Shown here: positions 7,659 to 17,575 of the stretch, one piece after another
Layout: each line of letters starts with the position of its first letter
Position numbering within the stretch: the stretch's first letter is position 1
Origin: Wohlfahrtiimonas sp. G9077
GTDB lineage: Bacteria; Pseudomonadota; Gammaproteobacteria; Cardiobacteriales; Wohlfahrtiimonadaceae
Length of the DNA stretch: 64,000 bases
Reading direction: 5' to 3'
Assembly: GCF_002252155.1 (NCBI RefSeq)
Contig: NZ_NEFD01000001.1
Coordinates: 186,001 to 250,000, forward strand
Notes under the pieces: model-generated
Told to the model about the DNA's origin: nothing
The model's database searches: none
Seen by the model: the letters and a program-made list of their open reading frames with translations, nothing else
Made by a program: the position numbers and the translations under genes

Positions 7659-9620
7659 TTAAGTTCCAATTATGCCGCCATCTGTGCGCTCAATGACCAC
7701 GGTTGCAGAACGTGGGCGGCGATTGTGATGATTGGGCCAGCTTGAATATTGCGTAGGATTGCTTGGATCTAGATTGCCTTTTGGCGGCTCACCGGGATGC
7801 TGAATGTTCACAAAGAGCGTTTGATTGTCTGGCGTAAACGCGATGCCTGTGATTTCAGCGCCATTTGGGCCTGTTAAAAAGCGCTTAAAATAACCCTCTT
7901 CCGGATCCACCACCAACATTTGATTGTTGCCCATGCCGGCATACTCTTTTTGATTGAGAATGGATGTTGAGACATCGGTTTGCACCCACAATAAACCATT
8001 GTGATCAAACTTTAAACCATCAGGGCTGCCAAACAGATCGCCGCGGTGATTGGCCATGTGGTTGCGCGTTGTGGTTTGATCACGGCCGGCGAGTGCTAAA
8101 ATGTCCCATGTAAAGGCATCGGTTGCGCCATTACCATTCTCTTCATTCCAATGGATGATGTGCCCAAAGAGATTGTTTGCGCGCGGGTTTGCGGCATCCA
8201 CATCAGGATAGCCTTCTTTGCCGCGATGGCTGTTATTGGTGAGCGTACAATAAATGGAGCCGGGCACCAAAGGATTGGCGGCAATCCACTCGGGGCGATC
8301 CATTTTTGTGGCGCCCACAATGTCTGCGGCCTTACGTGCATTGATCACCACATCGCCTTGATCATGAAAACCATTGGCGGCCGTTAAACCATTTTTGCCA
8401 TAGATTAAGGGCAACCAATCGCCGCTGCCATCTTCATTGAATCTGGCAACATACAGTGTTCCTTCATCCAGTAGTTGGCTGTTTTGTTTACCTTTTTTGG
8501 GATCAAATGCCTCTTTAGAGACAAATTTATAGATGTATTCAAAGCGCTGATCATCGCCCATATACGCCACAATTTGGCCGGTTGGGGCAATGATGAGTTC
8601 AGCGCCTTCATGTTTAAAACGACCAAGCGCTGTGTGCTTAATGGGCGTTGAATTTGGATCGGTGGGATCAATCTCCACAATCCAGCCAAAACGGTTTGGC
8701 TCATTGGGTGTTTGATCCACATTAAAGCGTGCATCGAACTCATGCCAGCGATATGCATCATCTTGATTGACAATGCCATAACGCGCTTCTAATTCATTGA
8801 GGGCACCTTTTTTCACAAAGATGTCCGACCAATTCTCCTCACAGGTTAAATACGTGCCCCACGGCGTTTGACCATTGGCACAATTTTGCAGGGTGCCAAG
8901 CACGGTTTCACCTTTTGGATCCGTGGCTGTTTGCATCAGTGGATGACCTTTGGCGGGGCCTTGAATGTGCATGGGTGTATGAGGCGTAATGCGTCGCGCA
9001 TATTGTGATGGGCGAACCACGCGCCATTGCTGACCATCTTTGATCACTTCAATGACAGAAACGCCCATGGCATTTTGGCTTTTGCGCACTTTATCTGCCG
9101 TCCATGTTTGATCACCATCGGGGAAGAGTAAGCCATTGTCCACATATTCATGGTTCATCACCAATAAGCCATGATTTGAATGCTCATTGAGAGGGAAATA
9201 TGCCATGCCATCGTGATGCATCCCAGCTTGCACCGCTTGTTCTTCTGCCGTATTGCTAGCATCTTCATTAAATTTTGGGCCATTGCCTTGAATCCCTACA
9301 GGATCGCCCCATTGATAAAGCACCTCTGCTTGATAACTTTTGGGCACAATGACATCATCTTGCGTGGAAAATGGCACTGATTGAAAGCGTAAATAGGGCG
9401 TTTGTCCATGGGTGAGTTGATTTTGACTGCTCGGTGCAATTGCTTTAGCCACATTGGCAAAAGGCAGTGTAAAAAGCCCAAGTAAGCCTGCACTCATGCC
9501 GGTTTTTGTGAGTACATCACGGCGTGAACGGGGTTTATTCAGGACAGCAGATAACACTGGATTGGGGCTTAAATTGCTGATCGCTTCTGTGGTGATCTCA
9601 ATGGTTTTTGGGCGACCCAT
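7659..9620 (-). CDS. phoX: PhoX-family (DUF839) alkaline phosphatase, Tat-exported
   Basis: A 653-aa secreted protein of the PhoX/DUF839 family, calcium- and iron-dependent phosphatases that release phosphate from organic esters outside the cytoplasm. It has a twin-arginine signal: SRRDVLTK near residues 32-39, a hydrophobic run, and A-K-A cleavage near residue 60. Family blocks are seen: Y-F-P-L-N-E-H-S-N-H-G-L-L-V-M-N-H-E-Y (about 140-160), C-A-N-G-Q-T-P-W-G-T-Y-L-T-C-E-E-N-W (about 248-265), H-T-A-L-G-R-F-K-H-E-G-A near 335, and a C-terminal N-I-Q-H-P-G-E motif. A CTGTCAT half of a Pho box lies upstream. Start ATG 9620 has a GAGG-type ribosome site. Confidence 0.88.
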   Translation of the reverse strand: MGRPKTIEITTEAISNLSPNPVLSAVLNKPRSRRDVLTKTGMSAGLLGLFTLPFANVAKAIAPSSQNQLTHGQTPYLRFQSVPFSTQDDVIVPKSYQAEVLYQWGDPVGIQGNGPKFNEDASNTAEEQAVQAGMHHDGMAYFPLNEHSNHGLLVMNHEYVDNGLLFPDGDQTWTADKVRKSQNAMGVSVIEVIKDGQQWRVVRPSQYARRITPHTPMHIQGPAKGHPLMQTATDPKGETVLGTLQNCANGQTPWGTYLTCEENWSDIFVKKGALNELEARYGIVNQDDAYRWHEFDARFNVDQTPNEPNRFGWIVEIDPTDPNSTPIKHTALGRFKHEGAELIIAPTGQIVAYMGDDQRFEYIYKFVSKEAFDPKKGKQNSQLLDEGTLYVARFNEDGSGDWLPLIYGKNGLTAANGFHDQGDVVINARKAADIVGATKMDRPEWIAANPLVPGSIYCTLTNNSHRGKEGYPDVDAANPRANNLFGHIIHWNEENGNGATDAFTWDILALAGRDQTTTRNHMANHRGDLFGSPDGLKFDHNGLLWVQTDVSTSILNQKEYAGMGNNQMLVVDPEEGYFKRFLTGPNGAEITGIAFTPDNQTLFVNIQHPGEPPKGNLDPSNPTQYSSWPNHHNRRPRSATVVIERTDGGIIGT

Positions 9621-9671
9621 GATGGTTTTCTCCTCGTTGTCAAAAGATGCACAAAAGGTTAAGTCATCAAT

Positions 9672-9689
9672 GTTGCACTTTTATGACAG
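9672..9689 (-). promoter_or_regulatory. candidate Pho box for the phoX-like gene
   Basis: On the minus strand, CTGTCAT-AAAA-GTGCAAC has a perfect first PhoB half-site, the expected 4-base A spacer and a degenerate second half. TAACCT follows about 10 bases downstream, where a -10 would lie in a PhoB-activated promoter. The first half-site match is direct; PhoB control is inferred from it and from the phosphatase it precedes. Confidence 0.45.
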
Positions 9690-9724
9690 GCGGAATCTAT
9701 TCTGAAAGCAGGGGGAGAATTCAT

Positions 9725-9730
9725 TATAAT
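9725..9730 (+). promoter_or_regulatory. -10 element of a probable gpmI promoter
   Basis: TATAAT stands 42 bases before the gpmI start. No good -35 hexamer is found at 16-18 bases upstream, so the assignment rests on the -10 alone. Confidence 0.45.
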
Positions 9731-9772
9731 GGACACATTTGTTAACGACGATGATCAAACGAGGAAAACATC

Positions 9773-11305
9773 ATGACGAAAGCACCAAGACCTGTGGTTT
9801 TATGTATTTTGGATGGTTGGGGTTACCGCACCGATATGAAAAACAACGCCATCATGGCGGCAGAAACGCCTAACTGGGAAGAATTTAAAACAGAAGGCGC
9901 ATGTACGTTGTTGAAAACATCTGGCATGGCTGTGGGTTTACCTGAAGGTCAAATGGGGAACTCAGAAGTTGGACACATCAACATTGGTGCAGGGCGCGTG
10001 GTGTATCAAGATTTAACGCGCATCACCAAAGCCTTTGAAAGTGGTGAATTTAAAAGCAATCCTGTGATTGAGAAAACATTGGCGGACTTAAAAGCATCCG
10101 GTAAAGCGTTGCACATCTTTGGTTTACTCTCTGATGGCGGCGTGCATGCCGATGAATCCCACATTCATGGTTTGATTCAGGTGGCAGCTGAAGCTGGCAT
10201 TCAAGAGATCTATTTACATGCATTTTTAGATGGCCGTGACACAGCGCCGCGCTCTGCACAAACATACATTGAGCGTGCAGAAGAAGCATTTAAAGCATGT
10301 GGTAAAGGCCGCTTTGCCAGCATCATTGGTCGTTATTATGCGATGGATCGTGACAATCGTTGGGAGCGCGTTGAGCAAGCTTATGATTTGGTGAGCCAAG
10401 GCTTGGCAGAATTTAATGCACCCACAGCACTGGTAGGTTTAGAGGCTGCATATGCGCGTGATGAAAATGATGAATTTGTCAAAGCCACAGTGATTGGCGA
10501 TGCCGTTAAAATGATGGATGGCGATGCGGTGATTTTCATGAACTTCCGCTCTGACCGTGCACGTGAATTGAGCTATCCATTTACGGAAGATGATTTCACA
10601 GGTTTTGTGCCAAAATACCGTCCAAAACTCTCTCATTATGTGTGTTTAACACATTATAAGGATGGTTTACATGGTGAAGTGGCATTCCCACCACAAAACA
10701 TTGTCAATGGCTTAGGTGAAGTCGTGGCCAATGCAGGTTTATCTCAACTTCGCATTGCAGAGACAGAAAAATATCCACATGTGACCTTCTTCTTTAACGG
10801 CGGCCGCGAAACAGTGTTTGAGAATGAAGAACGCATTTTGGTCAATTCACCAAAAGTGGCAACGTATGATCTTCAACCTGAAATGAGCGCGCCAGAAGTG
10901 GCCGATAAACTGTGTGCGGCGATTCGTTCTGGTAAATTTGATGTGATCATTTGTAACTTTGCCAATCCGGATATGGTTGGGCACACTGGTGTCTTTGATG
11001 CGATTGTGACAGCGATTGAAACAGTCGATGAGTGCATGGGCCATGTGTATGATGCTGTTAAAGAAGTGGGCGGTGAATTATTGATCACAGCGGATCACGG
11101 CAATGCGGAATTGACTTGGGATGAAAATACCAATCAGCCACACACATCACACACCACAGGTCCTGTGCCATTGATCTATTTAGGTCGTGAGGCATCTTTG
11201 TCACCAGATGGCGCCTTAAAAGATTTAGCCCCCACCATTTTGCATTTAATGGGTCTTGAGCAACCTAAAGAGATGACCGGACACAACCTCGTACATTTTA
11301 AATAA
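9773..11305 (+). CDS. gpmI: cofactor-independent phosphoglycerate mutase
   Basis: GpmI interconverts 3- and 2-phosphoglycerate in glycolysis and gluconeogenesis using two Mn ions and a phosphoserine intermediate. The 510-aa protein has the complete set of landmarks: L-D-G-W-G (metal-binding Asp14), M-G-N-S-E-V-G-H with catalytic Ser64, H-A-F-L-D-G-R-D-T-A-P near residue 150, N-F-R-S-D-R-A-R-E near 260, and the C-terminal T-A-D-H-G-N-A-E metal site near 443. Length is normal. Start ATG 9773 has GAGG upstream. The gene is followed after 17 bases by ctpA, an arrangement also seen in other proteobacteria, so both are probably cotranscribed. Confidence 0.97.
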   Translation: MTKAPRPVVLCILDGWGYRTDMKNNAIMAAETPNWEEFKTEGACTLLKTSGMAVGLPEGQMGNSEVGHINIGAGRVVYQDLTRITKAFESGEFKSNPVIEKTLADLKASGKALHIFGLLSDGGVHADESHIHGLIQVAAEAGIQEIYLHAFLDGRDTAPRSAQTYIERAEEAFKACGKGRFASIIGRYYAMDRDNRWERVEQAYDLVSQGLAEFNAPTALVGLEAAYARDENDEFVKATVIGDAVKMMDGDAVIFMNFRSDRARELSYPFTEDDFTGFVPKYRPKLSHYVCLTHYKDGLHGEVAFPPQNIVNGLGEVVANAGLSQLRIAETEKYPHVTFFFNGGRETVFENEERILVNSPKVATYDLQPEMSAPEVADKLCAAIRSGKFDVIICNFANPDMVGHTGVFDAIVTAIETVDECMGHVYDAVKEVGGELLITADHGNAELTWDENTNQPHTSHTTGPVPLIYLGREASLSPDGALKDLAPTILHLMGLEQPKEMTGHNLVHFK

Positions 11306-11322
11306 TTGATGGGAGATTCAGG

Positions 11323-12696
11323 ATGAGAGATTTTCGACGATCCTTGTTGGCAGCTTGTGTGCTGTCCTTGGCATCTTTAAGTGGTCACAGCATCGCTTTA
11401 GGTTTAGAGCAGCCACCTGCCGCCATGAGTGATGTGCATGTGGACACTGTGGTTGATTCTGTGTTGCCAGAAGCGCCTGAGCAAACATTGCCTGTGCAGC
11501 AGCTCTTGCTGTTTGTGAATGTGTTTGAGCAGCTAAAAGCCAACTATGTGGATGATGTCACCGATGAAACCATGATTAACAATGCCATCAAAGGCATGTT
11601 GTCAGGGTTGGATCCTCATTCTGAATTTTATGATGCCGAAGCGTATCAAAAGGTGCAAGAGACCACAACGGGCTCTTTTGCAGGCCTTGGCGTTGAAGTG
11701 GTGAGTGAAGATGGCCTCATTCGTGTGATCTCGCCGATGGATGGTTCGCCTGCTAAAAAAGCGGGCATTGAGGCGGGCGATTTGATCATCAAAATTGATT
11801 CAACCGCCGTGCAATCGATTGATGTGGCCAAAGCGGTGGACATGCTCAAAGGTGATCCTGGCACGGAAGTGACCCTCACCATCATTCGCGAAAAAGAGCG
11901 CTCACCTTTAACCTTTACAGTGGTCAGAGACATCATTAAAACAGAGAGCATTAAAAGTGAGCTCATTGATGATGCGTTTGGTTATGTGCGTTTGAGTCAA
12001 TTCCAAGATCGATCTGCCGAAGAGATGCGCACTGCCATCAATGAGTTAATGCAACAAGCACGCGCGAAAAAGAGCAGTTTAAAAGGTTTGGTGCTGGATT
12101 TACGCAACAATCCAGGCGGCGTTTTAGATCAAGCGGTGGGCATTTCTGATCTCTTTTTAGAATCGGGTTTAGTGGTGTACACACAAGGGAAATCGCCGGA
12201 GACGCGCATTGATTTTGCCGCCACCGAAGGGGATATTTTAAACGGTGCGCCTTTGATTGTTTTGATCAATGGTGGTTCTGCTTCTGCATCTGAAATTGTG
12301 GCCGGCGCCCTTCAAGATCAAAAGCGTGCCATCATTGCCGGTGAAAAGAGTTTTGGCAAAGGCTCTGTGCAAACGGTGGTTAACTTGATGGATGGGCAGG
12401 GCATGAAGTACACCACAGCCCTTTATTACACGCCATCTGGACGATCCATTCAAGGTGAAGGCATTGTGCCAAACATTGAGCTTTTATCTTTGAATGTTGA
12501 TTCAGAGAACAATTCAAACTTCATTCGTGAAGAAAATTTGGCCAAACATTTGAACAAAAATGGCGATGGAGATCAAACCATCACCACATTTGCGCAATCT
12601 AAGAAAACCCGTGAAATTGCGGTGGTGGACAATCAATTGTATGAGGCATTGAACCTATTGAAGAGTTTAATCTTTATGCAAGAAAACACCCAATAA
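11323..12696 (+). CDS. ctpA: S41 carboxyl-terminal processing protease with PDZ domain
   Basis: A 457-aa exported Ser/Lys protease. An N-terminal hydrophobic signal (about residues 7-27) directs it to the periplasm. Residues about 60-115 form the N-terminal helical part, about 115-200 the PDZ domain (with G-L-G-V-E-V and S-P-A-K-K-A-G-I), and about 205-390 the catalytic core. This has L-D-L-R-N-N-P-G-G (259-267), the nucleophile block G-G-S-A-S-A-S-E-I (317-325) and S-F-G-K-G with catalytic Lys346. CtpA proteases trim or degrade envelope proteins such as cell-wall hydrolases. It lies between gpmI and a terminator with a cUUCGg loop. Confidence 0.93.
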   Translation: MRDFRRSLLAACVLSLASLSGHSIALGLEQPPAAMSDVHVDTVVDSVLPEAPEQTLPVQQLLLFVNVFEQLKANYVDDVTDETMINNAIKGMLSGLDPHSEFYDAEAYQKVQETTTGSFAGLGVEVVSEDGLIRVISPMDGSPAKKAGIEAGDLIIKIDSTAVQSIDVAKAVDMLKGDPGTEVTLTIIREKERSPLTFTVVRDIIKTESIKSELIDDAFGYVRLSQFQDRSAEEMRTAINELMQQARAKKSSLKGLVLDLRNNPGGVLDQAVGISDLFLESGLVVYTQGKSPETRIDFAATEGDILNGAPLIVLINGGSASASEIVAGALQDQKRAIIAGEKSFGKGSVQTVVNLMDGQGMKYTTALYYTPSGRSIQGEGIVPNIELLSLNVDSENNSNFIREENLAKHLNKNGDGDQTITTFAQSKKTREIAVVDNQLYEALNLLKSLIFMQENTQ

Positions 12697-12720
12697 GCAG
12701 AGTCTTCCAACATTTATCCT

Positions 12721-12745
12721 TCTCTCCTTCGGGAGAGATTTTTTT
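12721..12745 (+). terminator. UUCG-tetraloop terminator between ctpA and uvrA
   Basis: TCTCTCC (12721-12727) pairs with GGAGAGA (12732-12738) around a TTCG loop and is followed by TTTTTTT, a textbook intrinsic terminator. It ends only 10 bases before the uvrA ATG. Confidence 0.88.
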
Positions 12746-12755
12746 GAGAGTGATC

Positions 12756-15572
12756 ATGGAAAATATAACGGTTCAAGGGGCACGTACCCACAATTTAAAA
12801 AACATTCATTTGACATTGCCGCGCAATCAACTGATTGTCATCACCGGTTTGTCTGGATCGGGTAAATCCTCACTTGCCTTTGATACACTGTATGCAGAAG
12901 GGCAAAGACGTTATGTGGAATCTTTATCGGCCTATGCGCGACAATTCCTTTCCATGATGGATAAGCCAGATGTGGATCACATCGAAGGATTGTCACCGGC
13001 CATTTCCATTGAACAAAAATCCACTTCTCATAATCCGCGCTCAACAGTGGGCACAGTCACAGAGATTTATGACTATCTGCGCCTGTTATTTGCGCGCATT
13101 GGGATTCCCCATTGTCCAACGCACCATTTGCCGCTCAATGCGCAAACGGTGAGCCAAATGGTGGATCAGATTTTGGCCCTTGAAGAAGATTCACGCATCA
13201 TGCTGCTTGCACCCATTGTGCGAGATCGTAAAGGCGAACACATTAAACTCATCGAAAGTCTAAAGGCACAAGGTTACTTACGTTTACGCATCGATGGTCA
13301 AGTGTATGACATCGATGAATTGCCCGAGATCAACCCAAAACAAAAGCACAGCATTGAAGTGGTGATTGACCGTTTTAAAGTGCGCAGTGACATTGGGCAG
13401 CGTTTAGCCGAATCCATTGAAACCGCTTTGGGATTGTCCGAAGGTTTAGTGTATGCCATTGACATGCAAAACCCTGACATTGAGCTCCATTTTTCTGCCA
13501 ATTATGCTTGCCCAGAATGTGGTTTTTCATTGCCAGAGCTTGAGCCACGTTTATTTTCCTTTAATAATCCCACAGGCGCTTGTCCAACGTGTGATGGTTT
13601 GGGCGTCAGTCAATTTTTTGATCGCACCAAAGTGATCACAGATGGTGATCTCTCTTTAGCTGCCGGGGCGATTCGTGGCTGGGATAAACGGGCATTTTAT
13701 TATTACTCCATGATTTTATCGTTGGCCAAACACTATCAATTTGATCCTGAAGCACCTTTTAATGCCTTGCCAAGCAAGATTCAAGAGATCGTTTTAAATG
13801 GCTCAGGGACAGAGGAGATTGACTTTGAATACTTTGGCTCAAATGGCAAAGTGGTGCAGCGTCGCCATGCTTTTGAAGGCATTTTACCGAATTTAGAGCG
13901 CCGTTACCGCGAAACAGAATCACAAAGCATGCGCGAAGAGCTTGCTAAATATTTAACCTCTTGTCCTTGTCAAGCATGCGGTGGTGCCCGTTTGAATCCT
14001 GCCGCCCGCAATGTATTGATTGATGATCAATCCATTGATCAAGTGACGGCGATGAGCATTGAAGATGCTCTGGCCTGGTCATCATCCATGGATTTAACAG
14101 GCGCACGCGCTGAAATTGCCGATAAAATTCTAAAAGAGATCAATGAGCGTTTAGGCTTTTTGGTCAATGTGGGTTTAGATTATTTAAATCTTTCCCGTTC
14201 TGCAGAAACCTTATCTGGTGGTGAGGCGCAGCGCATCCGTTTAGCATCGCAAATTGGTGCAGGTTTAGTGGGCGTGATGTATGTGCTTGATGAGCCTTCT
14301 ATTGGTTTGCATCAGCGTGACAATGATCGATTACTCAAAACCCTCATTCATTTGAGAGATTTGGGCAATACTGTGATTGTAGTGGAGCATGATGAAGATG
14401 CCATGCGAGCGGCGGATTACATTGTGGACATTGGGCCAGGTGCCGGCGTGCATGGTGGCCATGTGGTGGCAGAAGGCACCGCTGAAGAGATCATGCAAAA
14501 CCCGAACTCTTTAACAGGGCAATATTTATCAGGGCAATTGTCCATTGAAGTGCCCAAAACACGTAAAGCGAATGATCCTGATCAACAGCTGACCATTGTG
14601 GGTGCATCGGGGCACAACTTAAAGGATGTGACGGTGAACATTCCGGTGGGTTTGTTGACGTGTGTGACAGGCGTGTCAGGTTCGGGCAAATCAACGTTAA
14701 TCAATGATACGTTGTACCCCTTTGCGGCCAATGCATTAAACCGAGCCAGTCAAGAGGTTGCCCCTGTGAAAGAACTGAAAGGCCTTGAGCACATTGATAA
14801 AGTGATTAACATTGATCAAAGCCCCATTGGGCGCACGCCACGCTCAAATCCTGCCACCTATACCGGGCTTTTTACCCCAATTCGTGAACTCTTTGCCGGC
14901 ACAGCAGAAGCCCGTGCTCGTGGATACACAGCGGGGCGATTTAGCTTTAATGTTAAAGGTGGGCGCTGTGAAGCGTGCCAAGGCGATGGCTTGATTAAAG
15001 TTGAGATGCACTTTTTGCCGGATGTGTATGTATTGTGTGATGTGTGTAAAGGTAAACGCTATAACCGTGAAACCTTAGACATCCAATATAAAGGTAAAAA
15101 CATCAGCGAAGTGCTAGAGATGACTGTGGAAGATGCCTGTGAGTTCTTCTCGGCGATTCCTGTCATTCATCGTCGTTTGACCACTTTAATGGATGTGGGC
15201 TTAAGCTACATTACCCTTGGGCAAAATGCCACAACGTTGTCTGGCGGTGAAGCGCAGCGAGTGAAACTCTCCCGTGAATTGTCAAAGCGTGACACAGGTA
15301 AAACGCTGTATATTTTAGATGAGCCCACCACCGGCTTACATTTTCATGACATTGCACAATTATTGAGCGTTATTCACACCTTGCGTGATCAAGGCAATAC
15401 CATTGTTATCATTGAGCATAATTTGGATGTGATCAAAACAGCCGATTGGATTGTTGATTTAGGGCCAGAAGGCGGTTATAAAGGAGGTAGGGTGATTGCA
15501 CAGGGCACGCCAGAAATGATTGCCAGTCATCCGGACAGTGCCACCGGTCACTTTTTAAAAGATTTCTTATAA
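12756..15572 (+). CDS. uvrA: excinuclease ABC subunit A
   Basis: UvrA is the damage-recognition ATPase of nucleotide excision repair; a UvrA2 dimer loads UvrB at lesions. The start is ATG 12756 (product about 938 aa, beginning [16 protein letters not shown]); an in-frame TTG four codons upstream is less likely. Both ABC modules are intact: Walker [10 protein letters not shown] near residue 31 and G-V-S-G-S-G-K-S-T near 640, two L-S-G-G-E-A-Q-R signatures, and L-D-E-P motifs. Zinc-finger pairs C-P-E-C/C-P-T-C (about 250-280) and C-E-A-C/C-D-V-C (about 740-766) are present. No LexA box is visible upstream. The closely spaced terminator makes its promoter unclear. Confidence 0.97.
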   Translation: MENITVQGARTHNLKNIHLTLPRNQLIVITGLSGSGKSSLAFDTLYAEGQRRYVESLSAYARQFLSMMDKPDVDHIEGLSPAISIEQKSTSHNPRSTVGTVTEIYDYLRLLFARIGIPHCPTHHLPLNAQTVSQMVDQILALEEDSRIMLLAPIVRDRKGEHIKLIESLKAQGYLRLRIDGQVYDIDELPEINPKQKHSIEVVIDRFKVRSDIGQRLAESIETALGLSEGLVYAIDMQNPDIELHFSANYACPECGFSLPELEPRLFSFNNPTGACPTCDGLGVSQFFDRTKVITDGDLSLAAGAIRGWDKRAFYYYSMILSLAKHYQFDPEAPFNALPSKIQEIVLNGSGTEEIDFEYFGSNGKVVQRRHAFEGILPNLERRYRETESQSMREELAKYLTSCPCQACGGARLNPAARNVLIDDQSIDQVTAMSIEDALAWSSSMDLTGARAEIADKILKEINERLGFLVNVGLDYLNLSRSAETLSGGEAQRIRLASQIGAGLVGVMYVLDEPSIGLHQRDNDRLLKTLIHLRDLGNTVIVVEHDEDAMRAADYIVDIGPGAGVHGGHVVAEGTAEEIMQNPNSLTGQYLSGQLSIEVPKTRKANDPDQQLTIVGASGHNLKDVTVNIPVGLLTCVTGVSGSGKSTLINDTLYPFAANALNRASQEVAPVKELKGLEHIDKVINIDQSPIGRTPRSNPATYTGLFTPIRELFAGTAEARARGYTAGRFSFNVKGGRCEACQGDGLIKVEMHFLPDVYVLCDVCKGKRYNRETLDIQYKGKNISEVLEMTVEDACEFFSAIPVIHRRLTTLMDVGLSYITLGQNATTLSGGEAQRVKLSRELSKRDTGKTLYILDEPTTGLHFHDIAQLLSVIHTLRDQGNTIVIIEHNLDVIKTADWIVDLGPEGGYKGGRVIAQGTPEMIASHPDSATGHFLKDFL

Positions 15573-15598
15573 GAATTCATCATTGAGGATAGAGAAGT

Positions 15599-16042
15599 AT
15601 GAAGAAACTACCCATGACAAATCCTGCCACACAAACAAAATATAGCGACTTAACAGGTGCAATCGAAATTGATTGGGAAGGTCGAATTTCTAGCCTTGTG
15701 GCACTTTGCCGCGAAAAAGGCATCAACATGGATCAATATTATCTCATTGGATTTGGCTTTGTGAGTTTTGAGGCCGATTATGTGACTTGTAAAGTGGTTT
15801 TATTAGACAGCACGAAATATGGTCAAACCTTTCAGGAAGTGGAAAACTCTGTGGCAAAACTCCATTCTGTGGAAGCGGTGCAAAAAAACTTTCAAATCCC
15901 CTATGCAGAACTTGAAAAATATATTAAACATATTAATGCGCTGGTATTTACGGATATCGGTTTGGCCATTCATGAGGTCGTCATCAAAGAGAATTTGGCA
16001 GATCATCATTATGACAGTGATGATTTACCACAATATAGTTAG
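15599..16042 (+). CDS. conserved-looking protein of unknown function
   Basis: A 147-aa soluble protein with no signal peptide or membrane segment. I do not recognise the family. It is acidic at the C-terminus (D-S-D-D-L-P) and shows alternating beta and helix patterns (Y-L-I-G-F-G-F-V-S-F-E near residue 48, helix-rich 75-110). It sits between uvrA (26-base gap) and ilvE (15-base gap) with normal codon use, so it is very likely a real gene. The start at 15599 has GAGGA upstream; a second in-frame ATG six codons later is possible. No function can be assigned. Confidence 0.7.
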   Translation: MKKLPMTNPATQTKYSDLTGAIEIDWEGRISSLVALCREKGINMDQYYLIGFGFVSFEADYVTCKVVLLDSTKYGQTFQEVENSVAKLHSVEAVQKNFQIPYAELEKYIKHINALVFTDIGLAIHEVVIKENLADHHYDSDDLPQYS

Positions 16043-16057
16043 AATGAAGGATAAGAG

Positions 16058-17077
16058 ATGTCAAACAATACAATCGATTGGGATAATTTAGGATTCAGTT
16101 ATATTCAAACGCCATACCGTTTTGTGGCTAAACATGAAAATGGTGTATGGCAAAAAGGGGATCTGACCGATGATCCTTATTTAAAAATTCATGAAGGCTC
16201 CACGGCGCTTCATTATGGCCAACAATGTTTTGAAGGCTTAAAGGCGTATCGCACGAAAGATGGCAGCATTAACTTATTCCGTCCATATGAAAATGCGCGT
16301 CGTATGAATGAAAGCGCTCGTCGTCTTCGTATGCCAGAGATTCCTGAAGAGATGTTCGTAGAAGCAGTGAAAGCCGTTGTGCGTGCGAATGAAGATTTTG
16401 TACCGCCTTATGGTAAAGGGGCAACCTTATACTTGCGTCCACTGTATATTGGCGTTGGGGCAAACATTGGCATTAAACCTGCACCTGAATACATCTTCAC
16501 GATTTTCTGTATGCCGGTGGGTCCTTATTTTAAAGGCGGATTGGCACCGACAAACTTTATTGTGTCTGATTATGATCGTGCAGCGCCAATGGGTACGGGC
16601 GCCGCTAAAGTGGGCGGTAACTATGCGGCAAGCTTATTGCCAGGTTATGAGGCGCATGAGCGCAATTTCTCTGACTGCATTTACTTAGATCCAGCCACGC
16701 ACACGAAAATTGAGGAAGTGGGTTCTGCAAACTTCTTTGGCATTACCCATGACAATAAATTCATTACGCCTGTGTCGCCATCGATTTTGCCATCCATCAC
16801 TAAATATTCGTTGTTGCACATTGCAAAAGAGCGTTTAGGTATGGAAGCGATTGAGGGCGATGTATATGTGGAAGATTTAGATCAATTTGCAGAAGCGGGT
16901 GCTTGTGGTACAGCGGCTGTGATTTCGCCCATTGGTGGCATTCAAATTGAAGATGATTTCCACGTTTTTTACAGTGAAACTGAAGTTGGTCCTGTGACAG
17001 AGAAGCTATACAATGAATTGGTGGGCATTCAATTTGGTGACATCGAAGCACCTGAAGGCTGGATTGTTAAGGTTTAA
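16058..17077 (+). CDS. ilvE: branched-chain amino acid aminotransferase (BCAT, class IV)
   Basis: This PLP enzyme transfers the amino group between glutamate and the keto acids of Leu, Ile and Val. The 339-aa length and features such as H-Y-G-Q-Q-C-F-E-G-L-K-A-Y-R (about residues 52-65) place it in the longer, eukaryote-like BCAT group rather than the roughly 309-aa enteric IlvE. The PLP lysine is Lys184 in G-A-A-K-V-G-G-N-Y. The E-A-G-A-C-G-T-A-A phosphate-binding segment is near residue 285. Together with ilvD elsewhere in the window it indicates branched-chain amino acid biosynthesis, though the two are not in one operon. A strong terminator follows. Confidence 0.94.
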   Translation: MSNNTIDWDNLGFSYIQTPYRFVAKHENGVWQKGDLTDDPYLKIHEGSTALHYGQQCFEGLKAYRTKDGSINLFRPYENARRMNESARRLRMPEIPEEMFVEAVKAVVRANEDFVPPYGKGATLYLRPLYIGVGANIGIKPAPEYIFTIFCMPVGPYFKGGLAPTNFIVSDYDRAAPMGTGAAKVGGNYAASLLPGYEAHERNFSDCIYLDPATHTKIEEVGSANFFGITHDNKFITPVSPSILPSITKYSLLHIAKERLGMEAIEGDVYVEDLDQFAEAGACGTAAVISPIGGIQIEDDFHVFYSETEVGPVTEKLYNELVGIQFGDIEAPEGWIVKV

Positions 17078-17101
17078 CCCTTTAATCATCATTCATCATC
17101 T

Positions 17102-17132
17102 CAAAAGCTGACCATTTGGTCAGCTTTTTTGA
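17102..17132 (+). terminator. terminator after ilvE
   Basis: AAAAGCTGACC pairs with GGTCAGCTTTT around a 4-base loop, followed by a T-run, 25 bases after the ilvE stop. Confidence 0.88.
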
Positions 17133-17423
17133 TTTATTTTTATACAGATTTGGTCAAAGGATGGCGGCGATTGACGGATAAAAATTGGGCGATTTTTGAC
17201 GAATGATGATCCATTAGCGAATCTGTCCATACATCTGTTTACATCACTCATGAAGGGGCATTGTGCTCCTACAAAACTTTACACAATCACCGTATGTTTC
17301 TAATTCCATGGCAATAGTCACTCAAACGGCTTGTCATTAATCGTTTAATTACGTTAATCAAACGGGGCGATTTTGTGATGAGATTTTCAGTCACACTTGA
17401 TGAAACATTACATATTTACTACT

Positions 17424-17461
17424 TTTTGATTGACATGACCAAATGTACGCTTCAATCAAAA
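17424..17461 (+). promoter_or_regulatory. 9-bp inverted repeat in the long pyc upstream region
   Basis: TTTTGATTG (17424-17432) and CAATCAAAA (17453-17461) are perfectly complementary, 20 bases apart, with no T-run. The region 17133-17575 (about 440 bases) has no gene I can support. Besides this repeat it holds an interrupted TGTGA/TCACA pair near 17375-17396 whose 12-base spacing is wrong for CRP. The repeat could be an operator for pyc; no regulator is visible. Confidence 0.4.
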
Positions 17462-17524
17462 GGTATCATTTAAGGATTGAATCTTTCGAAAAAGTCCATT
17501 ATAAAAGTAGAGCAATAAAAATCT

Positions 17525-17552
17525 TTGATAGAAAATTTATTGTGATTAAAAT
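17525..17552 (+). promoter_or_regulatory. candidate pyc promoter
   Basis: TTGATA (17525-17530) and TAAAAT (17547-17552) with a 16-base spacer stand 24 bases before the pyc ATG. This predicts a very short leader carrying the AAGGGCGAG ribosome site. Confidence 0.45.
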
Positions 17553-17575
17553 AATTACATTGATAAGGGCGAGTT

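Noticed and set aside
17102-17132. CTGACC...GGTCAG as another TetR-type box
   Set aside because: It is the stem of the ilvE terminator with a T-run, and its centre and flanks differ from the repeated palindrome.
17375-17396. TGTGA...TCACA as a CRP site upstream of pyc
   Set aside because: The half-sites are 12 bases apart instead of the 6 required.
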